Origin: Comamonas sp. lk | Lineage (GTDB): Bacteria > Pseudomonadota > Gammaproteobacteria > Burkholderiales > Burkholderiaceae_C | Reading direction: 5' to 3' | Assembly (NCBI RefSeq): GCF_900564145.1 | Contig: NZ_UOOB01000001.1 | Span: 2,296,754 to 2,360,753 of the forward strand | DNA length: 64,000 nt | Shown: positions 50,151 through 58,835 of the stretch, piece after piece | Numbering within the stretch: the first letter of the stretch is position 1 | How the letters are laid out: each line of letters opens with the position of its first letter | The notes under the pieces: model-generated | The model's input: the letters and a program-made list of their open reading frames with translations, nothing else | Told to the model about the DNA's origin: nothing | Databases searched by the model: none | Position numbers and translations under genes: made by a program

Positions 50151-50177
50151 AAAAGGCCCGCTGATGCGGGCCGTTTT
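50151..50177. terminator. Bidirectional terminator between acyl-CoA dehydrogenase and patatin genes
   Basis: AAAAAGGCCCGC-TGAT-GCGGGCCGTTTTTTT, an eight-base GC stem with A and T tracts, placed between convergent genes. Confidence 0.93.
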
Positions 50178-50192
50178 TTTGGTGCTTGGAGC

Positions 50193-51227
50193 TCAGGGCT
50201 TGTCGCAGGAATCGCTGAGACCGGCCATGCCGGCCAGTTTTTGCATGCTGCTGCGCTGGCTCAGGCAAGCCTGGTGCCTGGCTTCGCCGGCCTTGGTCTG
50301 GGCCAGCAGCAAGGCCTTGGCACGCTCGGCCTGCAACTGGGCAATGCGTTCGCGGATCTGCGGCATCAGCGCGGCGGCAGCCTTCTCGCCTTCCACAATC
50401 GCGTTGGCACGCTGGCCGAAGTCGGCTGCACCTATATCGAGCACCTTGGGGCGAATGATGATGTCGGCCCGGGCCAGCTCGGCCTGGCCCAGCTTCTGGC
50501 CCATGATGGCAATCGACTGGTTGAGCGCGCCCAGCATGTTCTCGGGCGCCTTGCCACGTGCCTTGTTGGAGATATCCACGGCGATCACGATATCGGCGCC
50601 CAGATTGCGCACCGCATCCACGGGCACGGGGCTGACGATGCCGCCGTCGACAAAGTGGTACTTGCCAATCGTCACGGGCTGGAACACGCCGGGCACGCTG
50701 CTGGAGGCGCGCACGGCCTGGCCGGTGTTGCCGCGTGCAAACACGGTGCGTTCGCCATCTTCCAGGCGGGTGGAGACGACGACAAAAGGCTTGGCCATCT
50801 GTTCCAGCGGCTTGCGGTTTACCTGCTCGTTGACATAGTCCTCGAGCTTCTGGCCCAGCACCAGACCGCCGGAAGACAGTTGCAGATCGCGAATCTTGGC
50901 CTCGTCCAGCGCCACGGCTTTCTCTTGCAGCTCAAAGGCATTCATGCCGCTGGCGTAGAGCGCGCCCACCACGCTGCCGGCGCTGGTGCCGGCCAGCACC
51001 GAAGGGGTCAGGCCGTTGGCTTCCAGCATCTTGATGACGCCGATATGGGCAAAGCCTTTGGCCGCACCGCCGCCCAGGGCCAGGCCGATCTTGATGGGCG
51101 GGGCGGAAACCGTGGTGGCAGTCGCTTCAGGCGCGGCTGCGGAAGGGCTGGGTGGATTGCTACCGCAGGCGGCCAAGCCCAGCAGGCTCAAACACGCCAG
51201 AGGGCGCAAAAAAACATTCAAGCGCAT
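50193..51227 (-). CDS. Patatin-like phospholipase lipoprotein (RssA-type)
   Basis: 344 residues. Signal MRLNVFLRPLACLSLLGLAACG gives lipobox LAAC, followed by a Pro/Ala/Thr linker. The patatin fold is complete: IGLALGGGAAKGFAHIGVI (oxyanion loop GGGxxxG), nucleophile elbow LAGTSAGSVVGALYASG, and VDGGIVSPVPVDAVRNLGADIVIAVD with catalytic Asp of DGG. The Ser/Asp dyad implies acyl-hydrolase activity on lipids at the envelope. The C-terminal helical tail with two Cys (QACLSQRSS and SDSCDKP) is outside the catalytic core. Transcribed alone, closed by the terminator. Confidence 0.93.
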   Translation of the reverse strand: MRLNVFLRPLACLSLLGLAACGSNPPSPSAAAPEATATTVSAPPIKIGLALGGGAAKGFAHIGVIKMLEANGLTPSVLAGTSAGSVVGALYASGMNAFELQEKAVALDEAKIRDLQLSSGGLVLGQKLEDYVNEQVNRKPLEQMAKPFVVVSTRLEDGERTVFARGNTGQAVRASSSVPGVFQPVTIGKYHFVDGGIVSPVPVDAVRNLGADIVIAVDISNKARGKAPENMLGALNQSIAIMGQKLGQAELARADIIIRPKVLDIGAADFGQRANAIVEGEKAAAALMPQIRERIAQLQAERAKALLLAQTKAGEARHQACLSQRSSMQKLAGMAGLSDSCDKP

Positions 51228-51416
51228 GCCAGGAAATCCTGCTGTCTATGGGGCGCAAAGTATAGCTGGCCGCTGTTTCTGCCCTGTGAGCATTGCTATT
51301 CGCTTCTTTATTGATAGCTTTGAGCGAAATATGGGCAAGGGGTTTAGCGCAAATTCATTGAAACGATCAGCGACGGCATACGCCATGTTTGACAGATTTG
51401 ATGCACAATAGTTTGT

Positions 51417-51920
51417 ATGCCAACTAAATCCACGGACAGAGCCGAAGGCCAGCATGATCTCTCACAGGTGCGCTCGCGCTTCGGGCGGCTGATCGGCTCG
51501 GTGTACCGCCAATGGCGCCGGCAGGTGGATTTGAGTTTCAAGGACCAGGGGCTGACCGACGCGACCCGCATGCCCTTGGTGGTGCTGTATGCCAAGCAGG
51601 AGGCCATGCTGCAAAAAGAGCTGGCCAAGGCGCTGCATCTGGAGACTTCCTCGCTGGTGCGGGTGCTCGATCAGCTGCGTGCCATGCAGCTGGTGGACTG
51701 GGCCAGCGACCCGCAGGACCGACGTACCAAACGCATTGCCTTGACCGAGCAAGGCCGCGCGGCAGCAGCCAGCATCGTCGATAAAAGCCTGGAGATAGAG
51801 CACGAGATGCTGGCCGACCTCACGCCCGAGGAGCTTTCCGTGACCCGCGCCACGTTGGAAAAAATTGCCAAGCGCTTCGCTGCCATGAACGATTCCGAAC
51901 CCGGCAGCACGCCCCGCTGA
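51417..51920 (+). CDS. MarR family transcriptional regulator
   Basis: 167-residue winged-helix regulator: FGRLIGSVYRQWRRQVDLSFKDQGLTDATRMPLVVL dimer helices, DNA-binding helix QKELAKALHLETSSLVRVLDQL, and wing WASDPQDRRTKRIALTEQGRA with the DRR-type tip. MarR proteins often repress adjacent efflux genes; two MFS transporters follow in the same direction (24 and 4 bases apart), so it most likely controls them. A trace of the dispersed repeat (TTGATAGCTTTGAGCG) precedes it. No ligand is predictable. Confidence 0.93.
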   Translation: MPTKSTDRAEGQHDLSQVRSRFGRLIGSVYRQWRRQVDLSFKDQGLTDATRMPLVVLYAKQEAMLQKELAKALHLETSSLVRVLDQLRAMQLVDWASDPQDRRTKRIALTEQGRAAAASIVDKSLEIEHEMLADLTPEELSVTRATLEKIAKRFAAMNDSEPGSTPR

Positions 51921-51943
51921 GCGTCTCAATCAAACCAGACTTC

Positions 51944-53197
51944 ATGCCCGAGACAAGCACATTGAGCAAGTCCAGCTTATGGACCATCCCACCGGCCTGG
52001 TGGGTGGGCTTTGCACTGGTGGTCGGTGTGATGGGCGCGGCGCTGATCAGCCCGCTATATGCCTTGTACCGAGAGGCCTGGCAGCTGCGGGCCAGCGATA
52101 TCTCGGCCATTTATGTGCTGTATATGGCGGGCGGCCTGTGCAGCCTGCTGTTTTTAGGGCGCCTGCCTGATCGCGTGGGCTTCAAGCGCGTGCTGCTGGT
52201 GTTTTTGGCGCTGACCTTGCTGGGCACGCTGGTGTCCATGCTGGCCTGGGACAAAAGCAGCTTGATTGTCGGACGCTTCATGGTGGGCGTGTCCTCCAGC
52301 CTGATCACCATCAGCGGCACGCTGGGGCTTACCGCCTTGCTCAGCCGTGACGGGCAGTCCTCGCCGCAGCGCGTGGCCATGTTGGCCAGCTTTCTCAATG
52401 TGTTCGGTTTTGGCCTGGGGCCGTTGATTGGCGGGGTGCTGGGCCAGTGGGGGCCCCAGCCCTTGCTGACGGCCTATATCCCCACGCTGATTCTGGGTCT
52501 GGTGGGCATGGCGGCCATCTACAAGCTGGAGCTGCCCGGGCATGCGCACCACGCCGCCCACGGCCAGGGCGTATTGCGCTGGCAGGACTGCATGCCGCGC
52601 CTGACCTGGCCGGCGCGTGCAGAGTCCGTCGCTTTCATGATGACCTGCGGCTTTCCGTTTTTGGCCTTTGGCGTCTTCGGCTTGTATGCCTCCATGGCGC
52701 CGCTGTTTCTGAAGCAGATGGTGAGCTGGCACGGCCCGTTTGTCAGCGGCACGGCGATTGCCGTGATTTTGCTGGCCTCGGCGGCCATTCAGATGCTGGT
52801 GTCGCGCATGCGCGTGCACCGCTGCGGACGGCTGGGCATGCTGGCGTTGGTGGTCAGCAATGCCTTGCTGATCGTCAATCTGCATGCGTCCTCCACCCTG
52901 ATTTTTGTGGCCGGCGTGGCCTTGACGGCCATAGGCCATGGCATGTCCATGCTGGCGGGCATGTCCATGGTCAGCCGCATTGCCGGACCGGACAACCGCG
53001 CAGGCCTTTTGTCTACCTATCAGCTGATTGGGTTGATAGGTTCGATGCTGCCCATGATGGCCGTGGGCTGGATTGCCGATCATTGGGGCATCGACTGGGC
53101 GGTGACCCTGTTTGCCCTGATGGTCATGGTGTTGGGAACGGTGCTGGGATGGGCTTTTGCGCGGCATCCGCGCATGCGGGCCGTGGCACAGGAGTAA
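51944..53197 (+). CDS. MFS transporter (sugar/drug efflux type)
   Basis: 417-residue major-facilitator protein with twelve predicted helices. Motif A after helix 2: LFLGRLPDRVGFKRVLL, the 'GxLaDrxGrkr' loop; motif around helix 4-5: RFMVGVSSSLITISGTLGLTALL; second-half GMSMLAGMSMVSRIAGPDNRAGLLSTYQLIG. A first helix region TIPPAWWVGFALVVGVMGAALISPLYALYREAW is typical of the ~400-residue DHA-type exporters. Co-transcribed with the MarR gene before it and another MFS gene after it; substrate unknown. Confidence 0.88.
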   Translation: MPETSTLSKSSLWTIPPAWWVGFALVVGVMGAALISPLYALYREAWQLRASDISAIYVLYMAGGLCSLLFLGRLPDRVGFKRVLLVFLALTLLGTLVSMLAWDKSSLIVGRFMVGVSSSLITISGTLGLTALLSRDGQSSPQRVAMLASFLNVFGFGLGPLIGGVLGQWGPQPLLTAYIPTLILGLVGMAAIYKLELPGHAHHAAHGQGVLRWQDCMPRLTWPARAESVAFMMTCGFPFLAFGVFGLYASMAPLFLKQMVSWHGPFVSGTAIAVILLASAAIQMLVSRMRVHRCGRLGMLALVVSNALLIVNLHASSTLIFVAGVALTAIGHGMSMLAGMSMVSRIAGPDNRAGLLSTYQLIGLIGSMLPMMAVGWIADHWGIDWAVTLFALMVMVLGTVLGWAFARHPRMRAVAQE

Positions 53198-53200
53198 GAG

Positions 53201-54454
53201 ATGAATGAGGATGGAAAAGACAGCGCCGCGCGTTCTTCGTTGGAAGCGCTGCCGCAGTCTGTAGTCGGCGCGGCCCCGTTTGCGGACCGGGTGCGCGTGC
53301 CCTTGTGGCTGCTGGTGCTGGTGACCCTGAGCGGCACCATGGCCATGCATATTTTCGTGCCGGCCTTGCCGGTGGCCGGTTCCGCCCTGCATGCCTCGCC
53401 CGCCAGCATGCAGCAGACCATCACGCTGTATGTGGTGGGTCTGGCGGTGGGCCAGCTGATCTACGGCCCGATTTCGGATGCCTGGGGGCGCAGACCGGCC
53501 TTGCTGATGGGTTTGGGCCTGTATCTGGGGGCCGGCTTGCTGGCCTTGTTCGCTCCCAGCCTTGAGTGGCTGCTGGCCGCGCGCCTGTTGCAGGCCCTGG
53601 GTGGTGCGGCCGGCATCACGCTGGGGCGGGCGATTGTGCGCGATACCTCCACGCCCGCGCGCATGACCAAAGATCTGGCCTTGCTCAATCTGCTGACTCT
53701 GGTGGGGCCAGGCCTGTCGCCCATCATCGGCTCCTATCTGGCAGAGCATTTTGGCTGGCGTGCCATCTATGTGTTTCTGGTCTGCATGGGCTGCGCCATG
53801 GTGATCTGCAGCTACAAGCTGCTGCCCGAGACCAGCAAACAGCGCAGCCCGCTGGCGGTCGCCGGTATCGCCAGGGATTACCGCCGCCTGCTGGGCAATC
53901 CCGTTTTTGTCGGCTTCATGCTGGGCGGCTCCTGCTCGACCACGGCACTCTACCCTTATCTGGCCACCGTGCCCTATATCGTGCATGAGCAGCTGGGCTA
54001 CCCCATCAGCCAGGTGGGCTGGTTTGCCGCGGTGACAATTGTGGGCGCCAGTGTGGGAACCTTGATCACGCGGCGCTTGACCGGCAGCGTCAAACCCGAG
54101 ATTTTTCTGTACCTGGGCGCAGGCCTGAGCTGCTCCATGGCCGTGCTGCTGCTGCTGGTCTATCAATGGGGGGCGCTCAACGCCACGGCTCTTGTGCTCA
54201 TCAGCTTCACCATGACCATGGGGGCCGGGCTGGCCAGTCCAGCGGCGCTGTCGCGCTCGCTGAGCTCGGCGCCGGGGCTGGTGGGCTCGGCCGCCGGCTT
54301 TTATGGCTTTGGCCAGATGGCCATGGGCGCCATAGGCACCAAGCTGGTGGGCTATGGGGACGATCCCACAGTGGCCTGCGCCGTAACCCAGATCGCCATC
54401 ACGGCGCTGGCGCTGGCGAGCTACCGCTTTGCCCAGCGGCGCTCTCCAGTCTAA
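53201..54454 (+). CDS. Bcr/CflA family MFS multidrug efflux protein
   Basis: 417 residues: MNEDGKDSAARSSLEALPQ leader, then VPLWLLVLVTLSGTMAMHIFVPALPVAGSALHAS, the QQTITLYVVGLAVGQLIYGPISDAWGRRPALLMG motif A and RLLQALGGAAGITLGRAIVRDTSTPAR motif C of drug:H+ antiporters. Twelve helices. The 'YGPiSDrfGRRp' pattern with GRA.vRD places it in the Bcr/CflA (DHA1) group, which includes exporters for bicyclomycin and other drugs. It begins four bases after the previous MFS gene, so the two pumps are coupled. Confidence 0.92.
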   Translation: MNEDGKDSAARSSLEALPQSVVGAAPFADRVRVPLWLLVLVTLSGTMAMHIFVPALPVAGSALHASPASMQQTITLYVVGLAVGQLIYGPISDAWGRRPALLMGLGLYLGAGLLALFAPSLEWLLAARLLQALGGAAGITLGRAIVRDTSTPARMTKDLALLNLLTLVGPGLSPIIGSYLAEHFGWRAIYVFLVCMGCAMVICSYKLLPETSKQRSPLAVAGIARDYRRLLGNPVFVGFMLGGSCSTTALYPYLATVPYIVHEQLGYPISQVGWFAAVTIVGASVGTLITRRLTGSVKPEIFLYLGAGLSCSMAVLLLLVYQWGALNATALVLISFTMTMGAGLASPAALSRSLSSAPGLVGSAAGFYGFGQMAMGAIGTKLVGYGDDPTVACAVTQIAITALALASYRFAQRRSPV

Positions 54455-54461
54455 GGCCGGC

Positions 54462-56042
54462 TCAGCGCATGGCCCGGCGCAGCCAGGCGCTGCTCCAGTC
54501 CACGGCCATGCTGAGCGCCAGCATGGCAATGATCACGGTGCTGGCCTGGGCATAGTGAAACAGCGACAGCTCAAAGTACAGCAGCTGGCCCAGCCCGCCG
54601 GCCCCCACAAAACCCAGGATGGCGGCCATGCGGATATTCATCTCCCAGCGGTACAGCGTATAGGCCAGCAGCTGCGGCGCAGCGCCGGGAAAAGTGCCGT
54701 AGCAAAACGCCAGCAAGCGGTTGCTACCGGCCAATTGCAGGGCGCGGGCCGGGGCGGCGGGCGTGTTTTTCAAGGCCTCGGCATACAGCCGCCCCAGCAC
54801 GCCCGAGGTGTGCAAAGCCAGGGCCAGGGCCCCGGCAAACGGCCCCAGACCCACGGCTAGCGCCGTGATGGTGGCCCAGACCAGCTCGGGCACGGAGCGC
54901 AGCACGTTCAGCACCAGATTCCATGGCGCCCGCCAGCGCGGCAAGGCCAGCAGCAGGCCGGCCATGGCGGCCAGCAAGGTGCCGACGATGGAAATGGCCA
55001 GCGTCTCCCAAACGCCTTGCAGCACCTTGAGCAGCCAGGGCTGGCTCAGATCCGGCGGGAAAAAGCCCTGCACGAACTCGCCCATGCTGCTGGCTGCTTC
55101 CTGGGTGAACAGGGCCGGTAAATTCATGTCCAGCAGGCGCAGACTGCCCCACAGTCCTGCGATGGCTGCTATCAAAAACAGTGTGCTGCGCCAGCCAAAA
55201 GGCAGGGCGTGCGCGGCGGGCACCGCATCGAGTGCGCTGCGCAGCCAGGTCGAGAGCAGATCGGCGGCCGCTACCAGCAGCATGAAGGCCAGCAAGATGC
55301 TGGCGGCTTCGCCGCCGTTGAGCATCTTCATGGCCTGATCCATGAGCTGGCCCAGACCGCCGGCGCCCACAAAACCCATGACCACCGAAGCGCGGATGGC
55401 GCACTCCCAGCGGTAGACGGTGTAGGAGGTCAGCTCCTTGGCCGCCTGCGGCAGCAGTCCGTAGAGCAGGGCCTGCAAGCGGCCCGCGCCGCTGGCGCGC
55501 AAGGCTTTGGCGGGGGCCGGGTCGGTGGATTCCAGAATTTCGGCATAGACCTTGGCCAGCATGCCGCCATAGGTCAGGCCCAGGGCCAGCACGCCGGCAG
55601 CCGGGCCCAGGCCGAAGACGCGCACGAACACCAGAGCCCAGACCAGCTCGGGAATGCCGCGCAAGATGGTAAGCACGCCACGTGCCACCGGGTTGAGGGT
55701 GACCCGCTCGCGTGCCGCACCGCTAGACAGATAGGCCATGGGCACGGCAATCACCAAGGCCAGCGCCATGCCGGCCGTGGCAATGGCCAGGGTCTCCAGC
55801 GCCGCCTGGCCCAGATAAGCCAGGAACTCGGCACCGGTTTCCGGCGGCAGAAAGCTGGCCAGAAAGTTGCCTATCACCTTGAGGTTGTTGGCGTCCAGAA
55901 ACGGCTGCAGCGAAAAACCCGAGGTCTGCAGCATGGGCCACAGCAAGACCAAGGCAAGCACCAGCCAGGTCAGCCGTCCGCGCGCAGCGGGGTCCCGTTT
56001 CGCGAATCGGGCGCTTGAATCCGACACCACGTTTACCGGCAT
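54462..56042 (-). CDS. Fused tandem PhnE-type ABC permease
   Basis: 526 residues containing two PhnE-like permease domains in one chain; single PhnE is about 260. Domain 1: [44 protein letters not shown] and coupling loop [24 protein letters not shown]; domain 2: [41 protein letters not shown] and [25 protein letters not shown]. Both end with [10 protein letters not shown]. Around twelve helices, equal to a permease dimer. Its start overlaps the ATPase gene stop. It handles phosphonate-like or selenate-like anions, as suggested by the binding protein. Confidence 0.92.
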   Translation of the reverse strand: MPVNVVSDSSARFAKRDPAARGRLTWLVLALVLLWPMLQTSGFSLQPFLDANNLKVIGNFLASFLPPETGAEFLAYLGQAALETLAIATAGMALALVIAVPMAYLSSGAARERVTLNPVARGVLTILRGIPELVWALVFVRVFGLGPAAGVLALGLTYGGMLAKVYAEILESTDPAPAKALRASGAGRLQALLYGLLPQAAKELTSYTVYRWECAIRASVVMGFVGAGGLGQLMDQAMKMLNGGEAASILLAFMLLVAAADLLSTWLRSALDAVPAAHALPFGWRSTLFLIAAIAGLWGSLRLLDMNLPALFTQEAASSMGEFVQGFFPPDLSQPWLLKVLQGVWETLAISIVGTLLAAMAGLLLALPRWRAPWNLVLNVLRSVPELVWATITALAVGLGPFAGALALALHTSGVLGRLYAEALKNTPAAPARALQLAGSNRLLAFCYGTFPGAAPQLLAYTLYRWEMNIRMAAILGFVGAGGLGQLLYFELSLFHYAQASTVIIAMLALSMAVDWSSAWLRRAMR

Positions 56043-56896
56043 ATCATTGCCGAGGCCGCAGAGTCCGCCAGGGCTTGAGCGGCTGCCGGGATGGCGGCAT
56101 GGGCCGCGCCGCCTGTGCTGTTATGCATGGTGGGCAGAGGTTGAATCTGGCCGTCGGCCGCGGCATACAGCGCCTGCAGCTGCGCCTGCGTCACCTGGGC
56201 TGCAGGCAGATCGAAGGCAATGCGGCCGTCGCGTATGCCGACAATGCGCTCAAAGCAGCTCAGCGCCAGATCCACGGCATGCAGACTGGCCACCAGCGTG
56301 GCCTGGCGCGCCGCAGCTTCCTGCACCAGCAGTTGCACGGTGGCCAGAGACAGGGCCGGGTCCAGCGCCGATACCGGCTCGTCGGCCAGGATCAGGCCGG
56401 GCTGCTGGTAGAGCACGCGGGCAATGCCCACACGCTGCAGCTGCCCGCCAGAGAGCTGATCGCAGCGGGCAAACAATTTGTCTTCAAGCTGCACGCGGGC
56501 CAGGGCTTCGCGCGCGCCGGGAATGTCTTGCGGATAGGCCAGCGAGGCCAGGGCTTTCCACAGCGGCCACTGGCCCAGCTTGCCCGCCAGCACGGCGGTG
56601 ATCACGCGCTGGCGCAAAGGTATGGGGGCAGCCTGGTGCACCGTGCCTATGCGGCTGCGCAGGGCTTTAAGCTGAGCCGCAGAAGTGTGGGCGGATACGG
56701 TTTGCTGCAGCACCATCATGCGGCCGGCCGTGGGCAGGTGGCTGCTGCCTAGGGTGTTGAGCAGCGAGGTTTTGCCTGCGCCCGAAGGGCCGATCAGCGC
56801 CATGTTTTCGCCTTGCGCGGCAGACAGGGAGATGCCCGAGAGTGCCACAAAGCCGTTGGCGTGGGTCAGACCTGCGTCCTCAAGAAGAAAGCTCAT
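56033..56896 (-). CDS. PhnC-type ABC transporter ATPase
   Basis: 287 residues. Walker [21 protein letters not shown]-loop [28 protein letters not shown], signature [20 protein letters not shown], Walker [14 protein letters not shown], and switch His in [14 protein letters not shown]. This set and the 'RSRIGTVHQ...LAGKLG' stretch place it in the PhnC group. The ten-base overlap with the permease gene shows coupling. It energises the fused permease. Confidence 0.93.
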   Translation of the reverse strand: MSFLLEDAGLTHANGFVALSGISLSAAQGENMALIGPSGAGKTSLLNTLGSSHLPTAGRMMVLQQTVSAHTSAAQLKALRSRIGTVHQAAPIPLRQRVITAVLAGKLGQWPLWKALASLAYPQDIPGAREALARVQLEDKLFARCDQLSGGQLQRVGIARVLYQQPGLILADEPVSALDPALSLATVQLLVQEAAARQATLVASLHAVDLALSCFERIVGIRDGRIAFDLPAAQVTQAQLQALYAAADGQIQPLPTMHNSTGGAAHAAIPAAAQALADSAASAMICR

Positions 56897-56956
56897 GAGA
56901 CGGTTCTTTGAAAAAGATAGCGGCTGGCGTATATCAGTCAGACGCTAGCGGGCTAA

Positions 56957-57022
56957 AAGGCATGAAAAATGCCTTGTGAGAGAGAAATTAGAGCCGCATC
57001 ACGGCATCGCGCGCCGTGATGC
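56957..57022 (-). promoter_or_regulatory. Two stem-loops between phnD- and phnC-type genes
   Basis: Perfect hairpins AAGGCAT-GAAAA-ATGCCTT and GCATCACGGC-ATCGCGC-GCCGTGATGC lie in the 137-base gap. Such intercistronic stems usually slow 3' decay or partly stop transcription, so that the binding protein is made in excess over ATPase and permease. A trace of the dispersed repeat (GATAGCGGCTGGCG) lies next to them. Confidence 0.6.
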
Positions 57023-57033
57023 TTTTGGAGTGC

Positions 57034-57933
57034 TTATTTCAGCAAGCCGGCCGACTTGGCTGCCGCTTCGATGCCCACATAGTTTTCGGGCTTGGTAGCG
57101 ATGAACTTGCTGGCGCGCTGCAAGTCCATGATGGCCTTGTGCTCGGGCTTGGCTGGGTCCAGTGCCAGGAAGGCGTCGGTCAGCTTCTTGATGATGGCCG
57201 GGTCCAGATCGCCACGCACCGTCCAGTTGTAGTCAAAGTAGGTGGGGGTGGTGGCGAACACGCGCACTTTGGAGGTGTCAACCTTCTTGGATTCCACCAG
57301 CTTGTCCCACACCGAGGTGTTGAGCACGCCCGCGTCGGCCTTGCCGGCGGCCACAAAGGCCACGGTGGCGTCATGCGCGCCGGAGTAAGCCACGGTCTTG
57401 AAGTCTTTTTCGGGGTTCAGGCTGGCTTGCTGCAGGAAAAAGCGCGGCATCAGGCTGCCCGAGGTGGACGAGGGTGCGCCAAAGGCAAAAGTCTTGCCCT
57501 TGAGGTCGGCCAGAGTCTTGATGTTGGGATCGGCCGTCACGAATTTGCTGGTGAAAACCGCATCTTCGGCGCGCTGCACGATGGGAATGGCCGTGCCGTT
57601 GGTGCGGATCTTCGCTTGCACAAAAGTAAAACCGCCCAGCCAGGCCATATCCAGTTTCTTGGTGGCCAGCGACTCGACCACGGCGGCGTAGTCGGAGACG
57701 GGGGTGAACACCACTTTCATGCCGGTGGCTTGCGACAGGTACTCGCCCAGAGGCTTGAACTTGCGCTGCAGCTCGGTGGGCGCTTCGTCGGGAATGGCCG
57801 ACACGCGCAACACGGCCGGGGTGTCGGCGTGGGCGCTGATGGTCATCAGAGAAGATGCGGCAAAGGCTGCAACAGCCAGACCGCGCAGCGCCGTACGGCG
57901 AGCGGCCATGCGGCCAGCGAAGGAGTGCGTCAT
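57034..57933 (-). CDS. PhnD-type substrate-binding protein (resembles 'putative selenate' family)
   Basis: 299-residue periplasmic binding protein. N-terminus MTHSFAGRMAARRTALRGLA is Tat-like (ARRTALRG) with the hydrophobic core LAVAAFAASSLMTISAHA. Mature start VLRVSAIPDEAPTELQRKFKPL is followed by VVFTPVSDYAAVVESLATKKLDMAWLGGFTFVQAK and DLKGKTFAFGAPSSTSGSLMP. The block IPDEAPTELQRKF with SDYAAVVESL is that of proteins annotated 'putative selenate ABC transporter' rather than classical PhnD, as far as I recall; the substrate is therefore open between phosphonate/phosphite and selenate. Preceded by a structured leader with terminator. Confidence 0.88.
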   Translation of the reverse strand: MTHSFAGRMAARRTALRGLAVAAFAASSLMTISAHADTPAVLRVSAIPDEAPTELQRKFKPLGEYLSQATGMKVVFTPVSDYAAVVESLATKKLDMAWLGGFTFVQAKIRTNGTAIPIVQRAEDAVFTSKFVTADPNIKTLADLKGKTFAFGAPSSTSGSLMPRFFLQQASLNPEKDFKTVAYSGAHDATVAFVAAGKADAGVLNTSVWDKLVESKKVDTSKVRVFATTPTYFDYNWTVRGDLDPAIIKKLTDAFLALDPAKPEHKAIMDLQRASKFIATKPENYVGIEAAAKSAGLLK

Positions 57934-58129
57934 GAAGTGTTCCGTTCAAAAAGCTACCGCCGTCCGGATACACGGCGGTTTAACAGGTCGCAAGCGGGTG
58001 GCTTGCGGCGAATGAGAACCCATAGGCGGTACATCGACCGCTGGCGGCGATTGTTGCGCAAACCCTAAGTCCTCGCGGACCGCTTCGGTTAGGCCCTCGC
58101 AGCCGTGCTCCGGCATTACGCCGAAACTT
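57934..58129 (-). ncRNA. Candidate structured 5' leader (attenuator or riboswitch) of the phnD-type gene
   Basis: 196 bases before the ATG fold into successive stems on the minus strand: GGC-GTAAT-GCC; a three-way junction closed by CCTAA/TTAGG (58064-58093) holding CCG-AAG-CGG and GTCC-GCGA-GGAC with a GNRA loop; GCGGT-CGATGT-ACCGC extended by CCA/TGG; CGCAAGC-CACCC-GCTTGCG; and the terminator. GCCGCC at 58043-58048 can pair with the distal terminator arm, a possible antiterminator. I do not recognise a known riboswitch. Confidence 0.6.
57948..57979 (-). terminator. Leader terminator hairpin before the phnD-type gene
   Basis: Minus strand ACCGCCGT-GTATCCGG-ACGGCGGT followed by AGCTTTTTG: an 8-bp GC stem and T5, ending about 15 bases before the ATG. 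A terminator here only makes sense as attenuation. Confidence 0.8.
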
Positions 58130-58645
58130 TCAGCGGGCAGCGGCACAAGCCCAGTTCAACTCCATGGCCTGCACCTGAAGCTCAGAGCCTTGGCGCAACA
58201 ACGCAAGATTTCCTACAGGAAAAAAACCATGTGCTTTGTACAAGCGCATGGCGGGAGAGTCCGCGACCGTGACGCCGAGGCGAACAAGTTGCGTTCCACA
58301 TTTTTTGGCCCAGGCAAGTGCTTGGGTGAGCAGGGCATGGCCAGCACCCTGGCCGCGCACAGCAGGCTCGACCCACATCTGATAGATGTCGGCAACCCCG
58401 GGCTCCGAGTCGGACAGCTTGCACCAGATAAGTCCGCAGACCTGCTCATCATTGATGGCAAAAAGCACCCGGTCCTTGCCTCCGGTGGCCGCAGCAGCAA
58501 GTCGTTCGGACCAGTTGTCATCTGCTCTCGCGACCTCTGCCTCCCAAGTGCTGCCGAAGGCGTCGGGCGAATCCTGCAGCGCCTGCAGGCGCACATCACG
58601 GTACTTAGACCATTCCTGAGGGGTGACAGCGCGAATGGAGATCAA
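58130..58645 (-). CDS. GNAT family N-acetyltransferase
   Basis: 171 residues from a TTG start (LISIRAVTPQEWSKYRDVRLQAL) with GAGGA at ideal spacing; the frame extends upstream but without GNAT sequence. Acetyl-CoA-binding fold: IYQMWVEPAVRGQGAGHALLTQALAWAKK contains the R/Q-x-x-G-x-G/A motif A, followed by LVRLGVTVADSPAMRLYKAHGFFPVG, the motif B with Tyr and the typical 'GF' ending. Acceptor unknown. It is the gene upstream of the transporter leader, in the same direction. Confidence 0.9.
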   Translation of the reverse strand: MISIRAVTPQEWSKYRDVRLQALQDSPDAFGSTWEAEVARADDNWSERLAAAATGGKDRVLFAINDEQVCGLIWCKLSDSEPGVADIYQMWVEPAVRGQGAGHALLTQALAWAKKCGTQLVRLGVTVADSPAMRLYKAHGFFPVGNLALLRQGSELQVQAMELNWACAAAR

Positions 58646-58835
58646 GAAGTGTCCTCTTTTGCCGGGTTGGCAATGAGCGCTTATCTTCGCATGCCCGCAG
58701 GGCGTGCCCAAGTGGCAGCGGCTGGCCTGCCACTTCAGGAAAGGTTTGAGCGGTCTCTGCCACGCCAAGCGCCACGGCATCCATGGAGGTACATGCATGT
58801 CGTGGCGCTTGAGTTGGTCAGCAAAGGCTGCTAGA

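Noticed and set aside
57946-58146. 66-codon frame inside the structured leader
   Set aside because: It runs through the terminator hairpin, lacks a ribosome site and its sequence resembles no known leader peptide; a structured RNA explains the region better, although a leader peptide cannot be fully excluded.
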